This document shows positions 1 through 6,571 of a stretch of 8,711 nt of DNA, piece after piece. Position numbers and translations under genes: made by a program. The notes under the pieces are model-generated. The model did no database searches, was not told the origin of the DNA, and saw only the letters and a list, made by a program, of their open reading frames with translations. Within the stretch, counting starts at the first letter, position 1; each line of letters opens with the position of its first letter. The stretch comes from an uncultured beta proteobacterium (GTDB lineage Bacteria; Pseudomonadota; Gammaproteobacteria; Burkholderiales; Burkholderiaceae_C): contig CAISIP010000105.1 of NCBI GenBank assembly GCA_903885415.1, forward strand, positions 1 to 8,711, read 5' to 3'.

Positions 1-804
1 CCCGGTGCTCTGGCCGAATTGGTCGATCAGCCACTGTTCTTCTTTGGCCGCCAAATCGCCGATGGTCACGATGCCGAGTCCGCGCAGCTTTTCGTCGGCC
101 TTCGGTCCTATGCCGTTGATCTTGCGGCAGGCCAGCGGCCAGATAACCGCCTGCAGGTCCTGTTCATGAACGACCGAAATGCCCATTGGCTTGTTGAACT
201 CGCTGGCCATCTTGGCGATCAGCTTATTCTGCGCGACGCCGACCGAGCAGCTAAGACCAGTGGCGTCGAGGATGCATTTCTGAATCAGCCGCGCGAGCAC
301 CCGCCCGCCCTGGCGCTGGCCACCCGGAACCTGGGTGAAATCGATGTAGACCTCGTCGACGCCGCGGTCTTCCATTTGCGGCGCGATCTCCAGAACCGTC
401 GACTTGAAAAGGCGCGAGTAGCGCCGGTATTCCTCAAAGTCCACTGGCAGCAGGATCGCCTGCGGGCACAGCCGCGCTGCCTTCATCAGTCCCATCGCCG
501 AGCCGATGCCAAACCGCCTGGCTGCGTAGGTGGCGGTGGTGATGACGCCGCGCCCCGTGTAGTCCTTGAGCCGGGGGAAGGCGTCGACGGGAAGATTCGC
601 GCGTGCTTTGCCGTCTGCCTGCGCGGTGGGGTCGTCCAACAGCGCCTGCAGCGCATCGTTCACCGCGCGCCTGCCGCCTATGACGACCGGTAGCCCCTTG
701 AGCTGCGGATAGCGCAGCAATTCGACCGACGCGTAAAACGCATCCATGTCCAGGTGCGCGATGCGCCGGGGCGGGTAGGCGGCGGGGCGGGAAGAGATGG
801 TCAA
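1..804 (-). CDS. dinB: DNA polymerase IV (Y-family), 3' part cut off by window edge
   Basis: Translesion DNA polymerase of the Y family, copying past damaged bases in the cytoplasm without proofreading. 268 codons are visible in an unbroken frame, and the C-terminal part lies outside the window. Reading from a TTG at 804, the first catalytic motif is HLDMDAFYASVE (Asp19) and the second is GVDEVYID (Asp150, Glu151), the metal-binding acidic residues. Between them is YAARRFGIGSAMGL. After them come SVGVAQNKLIAKMASEFNKP and a helix-hairpin-helix stretch (KINGIGPKADEKL). About 40 residues separate VVIGG from GRGVITT, longer than in E. coli DinB; I recall such a stretch in Burkholderiales homologues. 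The start is uncertain. The ATG at 747 encodes residue 20 and would remove catalytic Asp19, so it cannot be right. TTG 804 or an in-frame ATG at 897 are the candidates, neither with a good ribosome binding site. I see no LexA-type CTGT-N8-ACAG box upstream. Confidence 0.93.
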   Translation of the reverse strand, partial: MTISSRPAAYPPRRIAHLDMDAFYASVELLRYPQLKGLPVVIGGRRAVNDALQALLDDPTAQADGKARANLPVDAFPRLKDYTGRGVITTATYAARRFGIGSAMGLMKAARLCPQAILLPVDFEEYRRYSRLFKSTVLEIAPQMEDRGVDEVYIDFTQVPGGQRQGGRVLARLIQKCILDATGLSCSVGVAQNKLIAKMASEFNKPMGISVVHEQDLQAVIWPLACRKINGIGPKADEKLRGLGIVTIGDLAAKEEQWLIDQFGQSTG

Positions 805-879
805 GCAGACAACCAGTACAAGGTCGGTGGGCCAGCTGGAATTATCCGGCAGGAGCAGGCCGTTTCCAGCCCGAAACCC

Positions 880-917
880 GGGGCAGCGCCCTGCCATGGG
901 CACATGGCAGCCGCCCC
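880..917. repeat. Nested inverted repeat between dinB and the carbamoyltransferase-like gene
   Basis: A perfect 7-bp inverted repeat CTGCCAT (891-897) / ATGGCAG (904-910) has a 6-nt loop. It is enclosed by a second pair GGGGC (880-884) / GCCCC (913-917), so the whole can fold as one interrupted hairpin. It lies in the 149-nt gap between two divergent genes, or over the dinB start if ATG 897 is used. There is no T-run, so it is not a typical intrinsic terminator. It may be an operator-like palindrome or an mRNA structure; the sequence does not say which. GATAAT hexamers resembling -10 boxes lie nearby on each strand (minus, in the ggaattatcc at 839-848; plus, 950-955), but neither has a convincing -35 partner. 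Confidence 0.45.
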
Positions 918-953
918 TTGCGCCACCGCGGCGCGCGAATCGGCCCGGCGATA

Positions 954-1811
954 ATGGACTGGATGGGTTTTCCGGCTGGACCGGGCAGCGACCCCCGTTA
1001 CCTGCTATCGGAGATTCAATTGATCGACATTGACGACCTGGCTGCTGGCGAGGTTCGGGCCATCTGGGATCTGGCAGCGAAGGCGCCGCAGCGGCTCGAT
1101 GGCACGGTGGCCTGGTCTTTCGAGGGCAACGGGATACGAACGCGAACCACCTTCCTGCAAGCGTTTCGCGACCTGGGTCTGGCCTGGACCGAACTGCCCC
1201 AACTGCTCAAGACCGACGAGCGGGTGGTGGACCTCGCTGGCTATCTCGATCCGTTTTACAGCCTTTATGTGATCCGCGAGTCCGACCACGCGCGCTTGCG
1301 TGCGTTCGCTGGCGCTTCAGCCCGACCGGTCATCAACGCGATGTCCGCGCAGGCGCACCCTTGCGAGGTGCTGACCGACGCCTGGTTCATAGACCAGGAG
1401 GTGTCGCCGATTACGCAGGTTCGGATCGGACTTTGGGGCCCGCCGACCAACGTCCTGCGGTCGTGGCACGCGCTCGCCCGGGTATTGGGAATCGAACTGT
1501 TGCACTTTTGCGGCTCCGAGTTCCACCACCATGGCAGCCACATCGGGTTTCGCGCCGCAGCCGACTCCTTGGTCGATGTGCTGGTGACCGATTCCTGGCC
1601 GACATCCTTTAGTGACCCAGCTTGGACGCTGAGCCGGGCGCAACTCGCGCGGCTTGGGAATCCCCGACTACTGCCAACGCCGCCGTTTTATGTCGGCAAG
1701 GAGCTGGGCTTTGATCCGGTGCTGTATGAGGGCTTTACAGGCTACGCGCAAAAGCGCGCGCTGTTGCAAGTGCAGCGCGCGATTGTGGCGCACGCCATGG
1801 CGCGCGGGTAA
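954..1811 (+). CDS. Divergent aspartate/ornithine carbamoyltransferase-family protein
   Basis: 285 residues with the transcarbamylase fold. The usual reaction moves the carbamoyl group from carbamoyl phosphate to an amino group; the acceptor here is unknown. Recognisable landmarks in order are FEGNGIRTRTTF (56-67, the place of the carbamoyl-phosphate STRTR loop), YVIR (105-108), PVINAM then HPCE (135-138, normally HPCQ), NVLRSW (166-171), and VTDSW (211-215, normally YTDVW). LLPTPPF (239-245) stands where HCLP or HPLPR is expected. The loop serine is Gly60, the usual glutamine is Glu138, and the HCLP His-Cys pair is lost. The stretch before VTDSW is about 20 residues shorter than usual and holds a His cluster (191-193, 196). 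It is therefore probably not the anabolic ArgF; it could be a paralogue with another acceptor or a non-catalytic member. Start chosen at ATG 954; ATG 963 and TTG 918 are also in frame and no clear ribosome binding site decides. Confidence 0.8.
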   Translation: MDWMGFPAGPGSDPRYLLSEIQLIDIDDLAAGEVRAIWDLAAKAPQRLDGTVAWSFEGNGIRTRTTFLQAFRDLGLAWTELPQLLKTDERVVDLAGYLDPFYSLYVIRESDHARLRAFAGASARPVINAMSAQAHPCEVLTDAWFIDQEVSPITQVRIGLWGPPTNVLRSWHALARVLGIELLHFCGSEFHHHGSHIGFRAAADSLVDVLVTDSWPTSFSDPAWTLSRAQLARLGNPRLLPTPPFYVGKELGFDPVLYEGFTGYAQKRALLQVQRAIVAHAMARG

Positions 1812-1837
1812 ACCGGATAAAGGGGCCGTCAGACGCT

Positions 1838-1853
1838 CCGGCACCCGCGCCGG
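1838..1853. terminator. Possible weak hairpin between convergent genes
   Basis: CCGGC (1838-1842) and GCCGG (1849-1853) form a 5-bp GC stem with a 6-nt loop in the 54-nt gap between two convergent genes. There is no T-tract on either strand, so this is at best a weak or factor-assisted terminator, and it could be chance in GC-rich DNA. Confidence 0.25.
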
Positions 1854-1865
1854 TTGTGCGACTGC

Positions 1866-2783
1866 CTACCACTGCGCACCCACCACCAGAACGCCAGCGC
1901 CGACCAGCAGCAGGCCGGCGCGCTCGTTGCGGCTGAGTTGCTCTTTGAAAAGCCGCCGCGATACCAGGTAGCTGAACAGCACCTCCAGCAGTCCCAGCGT
2001 GCGGACCTCAGCTGCCGGTCGCAGCGCCATCGCGGTGAGCCATCCGATGGAAGCCAGCGCGCCCATCATTCCGGCCAACGCAGACAACTTCCAGGCGCGG
2101 GCAATTGCGGCGAGCGAGCCCGGCTGGCGCCAGGCAAGCCAGGCGCCCAGAAGGACGCTTTGGGCCAGTTGGGCGAGCAGCACTGCCCAGGCGCCGATCA
2201 GCCAGGCCGAGGCGGCGCCGAACTCCAGCGCCGCGCCGCGGTAGCCGACGCTCGACAGCGCAAAGCAGGCGCCCGATCCCAGTCCCAGCCAGGCGGCATT
2301 GCCGTTCCAAATTCCGGCTTCCTTCTTCGGCGGCAGGGAGAGCAGCACGACGCCGAACGTCCCAATGGCCATCGCGATGGCCGATGCAAGGCTGGGAAGT
2401 TCACCCAGCATGATCGCTGCCAAGACGCCGACCTGCAGCACCTCGGTTTTGGAGAAGGTGACGCCGACGATGAAGTTGCGCTGTTTCATGGCCAGCAGCA
2501 GCAGGGCGGTCGCCGCGAGCTGCGCAGCCGCGCCCAAAAAGAGCCATGCGCCGTAGGCCAAGCTGGCCGGCGGAAGCGCCGTGGCCATGGTTGAACGCTG
2601 GCAGATCAAGGCCAGCCAGACAATGGCAAAGGGCAAGCCGTACAGAAAACGGACCAGCGTGGCGGCAAGGGTGCCGATCTCGGTGACCAGGGTGCGCTGG
2701 GTCGCGTTGCGCACCGTCTGCGCGAGCGCTGCCCACACCACGATCGGTATCCAGGCCCAGACGGCCAATGCCGGCAGCTCCAT
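1866..2783 (-). CDS. EamA/DMT-superfamily membrane transporter
   Basis: 305-residue, very hydrophobic inner-membrane protein, the usual length of ten-helix drug/metabolite transporters built from two EamA repeats. About ten hydrophobic segments can be picked out. The first repeat starts with WAWIPIVVWAALAQ and ends with IAMAIGTFGVVLLSLP. A short charged linker (PPKKEAGIWNGN) follows, and the second repeat ends with RAGLLLVGAGVLVV. The stretch TLGLLEVLFSYLVSRRLFKEQLS near the C-terminus resembles the conserved end of EamA repeats, where a helix is followed by Glu and Leu. The substrate cannot be read from the sequence; family members export amino acids, sugars or drugs. It starts 14 nt after the stop of the LldD-like gene on the same strand, so the two are probably cotranscribed, but that does not identify the cargo. 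ATG 2783 is preceded by a palindrome CCGGGCCCGG (2787-2796) and lacks a clear Shine-Dalgarno, suggesting translation coupled to the upstream gene. Confidence 0.85.
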   Translation of the reverse strand: MELPALAVWAWIPIVVWAALAQTVRNATQRTLVTEIGTLAATLVRFLYGLPFAIVWLALICQRSTMATALPPASLAYGAWLFLGAAAQLAATALLLLAMKQRNFIVGVTFSKTEVLQVGVLAAIMLGELPSLASAIAMAIGTFGVVLLSLPPKKEAGIWNGNAAWLGLGSGACFALSSVGYRGAALEFGAASAWLIGAWAVLLAQLAQSVLLGAWLAWRQPGSLAAIARAWKLSALAGMMGALASIGWLTAMALRPAAEVRTLGLLEVLFSYLVSRRLFKEQLSRNERAGLLLVGAGVLVVGAQW

Positions 2784-2797
2784 GCGCCGGGCCCGGT

Positions 2798-3946
2798 CTA
2801 GAAGCTGCCCGGCAGCAGGATGTCTTTGTTGACCTGGTCGATTTGCGTGCGTCCGCAAAAAGCCATGGTCAGGTCCAGTTCCCGGTGGATGATCTCGAGC
2901 GCCTTGGTCACGCCGGCTTCGCCCATCGCGCCGAGCCCGTACAGGAAGGCGCGGCCGATATAGGTTCCCCGCGCACCCAGCGCGCGCGCCTTCAGGACGT
3001 CCTGGCCCGAGCGGATGCCGCCGTCCATGTGGACTTCGATTTTGCTTCCCACAGCGTCGACGATCGCCGGCAAGGCCTGAATCGAAGAGGCGGCGCCGTC
3101 CAGCTGGCGCCCACCGTGGTTGGAGACAATCAGCGCGTCGGCGCCCGAGTCGACGGCCAGTCGCGCGTCTTCCACATCCTGAATGCCCGTGAGGATCAGC
3201 TTGCCGCTCCAGCGCCTCTTGACCCATTCGATGTCGGACCAGTTCAGCGTCGGGTCGAACTGCTCGCTGGTCCAGGCGCTTAGCGACGACATGTCGCTGA
3301 CGGCCGTGGCATGACCCACGATGTTGCCAAAGCCGTGCCGCTTGGTTGCGAGCATGCCGAGGCCCCAGCGCGGTTTTCCTATCATGTTGAGGATGTTGGC
3401 GAGCGTCAGTTTGGGCGGCGCGCTTAGGCCGTTTTTCAGGTCTTTGTGGCGTTGGCCAAGTATCTGCAGGTCGAGCGTCAGTACCAGTGCCGAGCAATTC
3501 GCAGCCTTGGCGCGGTCGATTAACCGCTCGATGAAGCCCCGGTCTTTCATGGTGTAGGTCTGAAACCAGAACGGGTGCCCGTCGGTGGCCTGCGCCACGT
3601 CCTCGATCGAGCAGATGCTCATCGTCGACAGCGTGAAGGGAATACCGAAGCGCTTGGCCGCGCGCGCGGCCAGAATCTCGCCATCAGCGTGCTGCATGCC
3701 GGTCAGCCCGGTGGGGGCGATCGCCACCGGCATGGCGACACTTTGTCCCACCATCTGGGTGCGGGTGCTGCGGTTTTCGATGTTCACCGCAACGCGCTGG
3801 CGCAGCTTTATTTTCTGGAAGTCCTCGGAGTTCGCGCGGTAGGTGCTCTCCGTCCAGGAGCCGGAATCGGCATAGTCGTAGAACATGCGCGGTACCCGCT
3901 TTTGCGCCAGAACGCGCAGGTCTTCGATTGACGTGATGACGGCCAC
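2798..3946 (-). CDS. lldD: LldD-type FMN-dependent alpha-hydroxy-acid dehydrogenase
   Basis: 382 residues, the normal length for the L-lactate/mandelate dehydrogenase family. Members oxidise a 2-hydroxy acid to a 2-oxo acid with FMN and, in the membrane-bound branch, pass electrons to the respiratory chain. Visible landmarks are Tyr25 in YDYADSGS, LSTMSICSIED, FWFQTY (Gln129, Tyr131), LTLDLQILGQR (Thr156, Arg165), SNHGGRQLDG (catalytic His277, Arg280), DGGIRSGQDVLKA and GRAFLYGLGAMGE for FMN phosphate. A long variable loop (about 180-240) between these motifs fits the membrane-associated subgroup. The odd point is GKLILTGIQD: Thr253 (codon ACG) sits where the family has the flavin-contacting lysine, equivalent to E. 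coli LldD Lys251, one base from AAG. The start is GTG 3946 with a strong AGGAG 6 nt upstream. It lies downstream of argH and upstream of the EamA transporter. Lactate is the default substrate guess; mandelate or another hydroxy acid is possible. Confidence 0.85.
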   Translation of the reverse strand: MAVITSIEDLRVLAQKRVPRMFYDYADSGSWTESTYRANSEDFQKIKLRQRVAVNIENRSTRTQMVGQSVAMPVAIAPTGLTGMQHADGEILAARAAKRFGIPFTLSTMSICSIEDVAQATDGHPFWFQTYTMKDRGFIERLIDRAKAANCSALVLTLDLQILGQRHKDLKNGLSAPPKLTLANILNMIGKPRWGLGMLATKRHGFGNIVGHATAVSDMSSLSAWTSEQFDPTLNWSDIEWVKRRWSGKLILTGIQDVEDARLAVDSGADALIVSNHGGRQLDGAASSIQALPAIVDAVGSKIEVHMDGGIRSGQDVLKARALGARGTYIGRAFLYGLGAMGEAGVTKALEIIHRELDLTMAFCGRTQIDQVNKDILLPGSF

Positions 3947-3952
3947 ATGGTT

Positions 3953-3957
3953 CTCCT
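3953..3957 (-). promoter_or_regulatory. Ribosome binding site deciding the GTG start of the LldD-like gene
   Basis: On the minus strand AGGAG (3957-3953) is followed by AACCAT and then GTG at 3946. The overlapping ATG at 3948 is in another frame and gives no long product, so the Shine-Dalgarno supports GTG. Confidence 0.75.
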
Positions 3958-3976
3958 GAAGCAGCGGTTGATGATA

Positions 3977-4016
3977 GCCGCCGACTCGTCGCCGGGCGGC
4001 CTGGGCCTTAGCCCAG
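3977..4016 (-). terminator. Two adjacent hairpins between argH and the LldD-like gene
   Basis: Hairpin one is CTGGGC (4001-4006) / GCCCAG (4011-4016), a perfect 6-bp stem with a 4-nt loop that contains the argH TAA stop. Hairpin two, directly next to it, is GCCGCC (3977-3982) / GGCGGC (3995-4000) with a 12-nt loop. Neither is followed by a T-run on the minus strand. They could mark an mRNA processing or attenuation point that lowers expression of the downstream genes relative to argH, rather than a full stop. The stems are seen in the sequence; the role is inferred. Confidence 0.35.
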
Positions 4017-5405
4017 CCGCTGACGGTGGCGCAGCACCTGCGCCCGGACCTGCTCCGGCGCGGTGCCGCCCACGATATTGCGCGCCTGCAGCGAGCCGTT
4101 CAGGCTTAGTACGTGGAACACATCGGCGCCGATACCGGGGTTGAAGCCTTGCAGCACCTCCAGCGGCAATTCGGACAGATCCAGGCCACGGGTGATGGCT
4201 TCCTTGACCGCGTGCGCCACTGTTTCATGCGCGTCGCGAAAGGGCACCCCCTGCTTGGTCAGATAGTCGGCCAGATCGGTGGCGGTCGCATAGCCTTTGC
4301 GTGCGGCCGCCTGCATCGCCTGCGCATTGACGCGGATGCCGCCCACCAGTTCGGCGAATAGGCGCAGCGTGTCTTTGAGTGTGTCGACGCTGTCGAACAG
4401 CGGCTCCTTGTCTTCCTGGTTGTCCTTGTTGTAGGCCAGCGGCTGGCCCTTCATCAGGGTGATCAGCCCCATCAGGTGGCCGACGACGCGGCCAGTCTTG
4501 CCGCGGGCGAGTTCGGGAACATCCGGGTTTTTCTTTTGCGGCATGATCGAGCTTCCGGTGCAAAAGCGGTCGGCAAGGTCGATGAAGCCAAAGCTCTGGC
4601 TCATCCACAGAACCAGTTCTTCGCTGAGTCGGCTGATGTGGACCATGGCCAGACTCGCGGCGGCGGCGAATTCGATCGCAAAGTCGCGGTCGCTCACCGC
4701 GTCAAGGCTGTTCTGGCATACCCCCTGCATGCCCAGACTCGCTGCGACGCGTTCGCGGTCCAGCCGATAGCTGGTGCCAGCGAGCGCTGCAGCGCCGAGC
4801 GGCAGCCGGTTGACCCGGGCGCGCAGGTCGTGCATGCGTTCGGCGTCGCGCGCAAACATCTCGACATAGGCCAGCATGTGATGGCCGAAACTGACCGGCT
4901 GCGCGACCTGCAGATGCGTGAAGCCCGGCATGATGGTTTCGGCGTGCTCGTCGGCCAACGCGACCAGCGCCTTTTGCAGTTCGATCAGCAGGACGCCGAT
5001 CAGGTCGATCTCGTCGCGCAGCCACAGTCGCACGTCGGTGGCGACCTGGTCGTTGCGCGAACGCCCGGTGTGCAGCCGCTTTCCGGCGTCGCCCGCGAGT
5101 TGGATGAGCCGCGCCTCGATATTGAGGTGCACATCCTCCAGGTCGAGCTTCCAGTCAAAGTTGCCGGATTCGATTTCGGCGGCGATGGCGGCCATGCCGC
5201 CCTGGATCGCGCTATGGTCTGCGTCGCTGAGGATTCCCTGATGGCACAACATTTCCGCATGCGCGAGCGATCCGCGTATGTCGACTTGCCACAGTCGCTT
5301 GTCAAAGAACACGCTTGAGGTGTACCGTTTGACCAGCTCGCTCATGGGTTCTGAAAACAGCGCCGACCAGGCTGCGGACTTGTTGTCGAATTGGTTATTG
5401 GACAT
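4008..5405 (-). CDS. argH: Argininosuccinate lyase
   Basis: 465 residues, the usual length. It splits argininosuccinate into arginine and fumarate, the last step of arginine synthesis, as a cytoplasmic homotetramer of the fumarase/aspartase superfamily. Diagnostic motifs are all present: LDLEDVHLNIEARL (87-100), HTGRSRNDQ (112-120), GFTHLQVAQP with Thr163 and His164 of the catalytic pair, LPLGAAALAGTSY, and the superfamily loop GSSIMPQKKNP starting at Gly284, which carries the catalytic serine. DNQEDKEPLFDS and YATATDLADYL follow as in other ArgH proteins. Nothing suggests loss of function. The start at ATG 5405 gives the expected N-terminus (NKSAAWSALFSEP), although the upstream sequence has no clear Shine-Dalgarno. 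It is divergent from the histidine kinase gene and leads a probable argH-lldD-transporter unit. Identification is essentially certain. Confidence 0.98.
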   Translation of the reverse strand: MSNNQFDNKSAAWSALFSEPMSELVKRYTSSVFFDKRLWQVDIRGSLAHAEMLCHQGILSDADHSAIQGGMAAIAAEIESGNFDWKLDLEDVHLNIEARLIQLAGDAGKRLHTGRSRNDQVATDVRLWLRDEIDLIGVLLIELQKALVALADEHAETIMPGFTHLQVAQPVSFGHHMLAYVEMFARDAERMHDLRARVNRLPLGAAALAGTSYRLDRERVAASLGMQGVCQNSLDAVSDRDFAIEFAAAASLAMVHISRLSEELVLWMSQSFGFIDLADRFCTGSSIMPQKKNPDVPELARGKTGRVVGHLMGLITLMKGQPLAYNKDNQEDKEPLFDSVDTLKDTLRLFAELVGGIRVNAQAMQAAARKGYATATDLADYLTKQGVPFRDAHETVAHAVKEAITRGLDLSELPLEVLQGFNPGIGADVFHVLSLNGSLQARNIVGGTAPEQVRAQVLRHRQRLG

Positions 5406-5498
5406 AGATGGGGAAAAGTTGGAAGGCCATCGCCGGGCTGCTACGGCGCAGGTTCTGCAGCATGTTCAGCAATTCGCGGGCTCGGACCCTGCGTCCTG
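5406..5498. promoter_or_regulatory. Divergent promoter region between argH and the histidine kinase gene
   Basis: This 93-nt gap must hold, or lie next to, the promoters of both argH (minus) and the kinase (plus). I find no -35/-10 pair close to consensus on either strand. A loose inverted repeat GCTGC (5437-5441) / GCAGC (5457-5461) with a 15-nt loop is the only visible structure. The assignment rests on gene orientation only. Confidence 0.4.
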
Positions 5499-6536
5499 AT
5501 GCAAGACAACGAAATTTTATCGGGCTTTGACGGCGCTAGGCAGAGCCCCGGTTCGGCTGGGCCGCTCGCCGCGATGGTTTTCGACGCCTGCCATGTCGGC
5601 GTGGTGTTGCGCGCGATCCTGTTTGTCGAGATCGTGGCGGGCGTGGCGGCCATGTTCGCCGCAGACGCGCTGCTCGACTGGTGGCTGCAGTGGGCCTTGC
5701 TCAGTGCCGCGGCGTTGCCTGCGACGCTGGTCTGGCTGATCGTCGCATGCAGTTCCAAGACCTGGTTAGCCCGGCTTGCTGAACCGGGTCAATACGCCGT
5801 CGGCATGCTGCTGGGTGCTCTGTCCGGCGTCTACGGCTGTGCCATGCTGGCATGGTCGGGTCTGGTCGGGCGCCCCGCTTGGACTGCCAGCGCCGCCGCT
5901 GGCGCCGCGTTGGCGTTGGGGCTGGTTGGCGCGTTGGTGCTGCGTTCCCGGGGGCGGGCGCCTGCGGCAGCGACTGCGCGGTTGGCCGCATTGCAGGCGC
6001 GCATAGAGCCGCACTTCTTGTTCAACACGCTCAATACCGCGATCGCTCTGGTGCGTGCCGAACCGGCCCGTGCCGAGGCCTTGCTGGAGGACTTGAGCGA
6101 ACTGTTCCGCCATGCGCTCGCCGAGCACGGAGCCTCGGTCGCGCTGAGCGATGAGATCGCGCTGGCGCGGACCTACCTGGCGATCGAGCAGTTGCGCTTC
6201 GGTCAGCGGCTGCGGATCGAATGGGCGCTGGATCCACGGGCCGGCCAGGCCCGGCTACCCCCGCTGATGCTGCAGCCCCTGGTCGAGAACGCGGTTCGGC
6301 ATGGCGTGCAGCCCAGCGAGTCCGGCGCGACGCTGCGGATTTCAACCTTGTTGCGCGGCGGTCGCGTTCTGATCAAGGTCGCCAACACGGTTCCAGCCGG
6401 CGCGGGCGATGCCGGCCACGGCCTTGGGCTGCGCAACGTAGGTGAGCGTCTGCGTCTGCTGCATGACCTGCAGGGCCGCTTTCGCGCCGGTCGGGTCGGC
6501 CCCTGGTACCAGGTCCGCATCGAGATTCCTGCATGA
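5499..6536 (+). CDS. algZ: LytS/AlgZ-type membrane sensor histidine kinase
   Basis: 345 residues. The N-terminal half holds about four hydrophobic segments (roughly 33-55, 63-83, 99-119, 130-148) and no recognisable extracytoplasmic sensor domain. The C-terminal half is a His_kinase domain of the LytS/YehU/AlgZ type: RIEPHFLFNTLNT with the phosphate-accepting His172, LPPLMLQPLVENAVRHG (253-269) as the ATP-binding N box with Asn264, and GHGLGLRNVGERL (306-318) as the G box. It should phosphorylate the LytTR regulator encoded 27 nt downstream. The neighbourhood (argH divergent, hemC downstream) matches P. aeruginosa algZ/fimS-algR, which controls alginate and type IV pili; the target here is unknown. 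ATG 5499 is chosen. An in-frame TTG at 5391 would overlap argH and adds a tail without recognisable features, and ATG 5574 would still keep all membrane segments. The ribosome binding site is weak for all. Confidence 0.88.
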   Translation: MQDNEILSGFDGARQSPGSAGPLAAMVFDACHVGVVLRAILFVEIVAGVAAMFAADALLDWWLQWALLSAAALPATLVWLIVACSSKTWLARLAEPGQYAVGMLLGALSGVYGCAMLAWSGLVGRPAWTASAAAGAALALGLVGALVLRSRGRAPAAATARLAALQARIEPHFLFNTLNTAIALVRAEPARAEALLEDLSELFRHALAEHGASVALSDEIALARTYLAIEQLRFGQRLRIEWALDPRAGQARLPPLMLQPLVENAVRHGVQPSESGATLRISTLLRGGRVLIKVANTVPAGAGDAGHGLGLRNVGERLRLLHDLQGRFRAGRVGPWYQVRIEIPA

Positions 6537-6571
6537 ACGCGCGCACTATCCGGCTGGGCCGTGATGCTTAG
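6533..6571 (+). other. Possible 12-codon overlapping leader ORF
   Basis: An ATG overlaps the kinase stop codon (ATGA, 6533-6536). It opens a tiny frame MNARTIRLGRDA ending in TAG at 6569-6571, a few bases after the regulator ATG at 6564. Such overlap could couple translation of the regulator to the kinase. It may equally be the decayed original start of the regulator, or chance. Confidence 0.25.

Noticed and set aside
19..693. 224-codon open frame on the plus strand
   Set aside because: It is antisense to dinB, whose catalytic motifs are all in the opposite frame; its product shows no recognisable family.
805..953. LexA/SOS box for dinB
   Set aside because: No CTGT-N8-ACAG or near match is visible in the region upstream of dinB.
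1838..1853. Strong bidirectional terminator between the convergent genes
   Set aside because: The stem is only 5 bp and no T-tract follows on either strand, so it was kept only as a low-confidence feature.
1854..2594. 246-codon plus-strand frame over the transporter
   Set aside because: The product is rich in Gln, Arg and His, as expected for the complement of a hydrophobic membrane protein gene; it is a shadow.
2784..3497. N-terminal extension of the transporter frame up to 3497
   Set aside because: The extension overlaps the dehydrogenase gene in another frame and is rich in Arg, Ala and Pro; the membrane protein clearly begins at ATG 2783.
4476..5318. Long open frame (280 codons) on the plus strand inside argH
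   Set aside because: It is wholly antisense to a complete, motif-rich argH; its product shows no recognisable domain. Long antisense frames are expected in GC-rich DNA.
5391..5498. Upstream TTG start for the histidine kinase
   Set aside because: It would overlap the argH start and adds a stretch with no recognisable features; ATG 5499 is more plausible.
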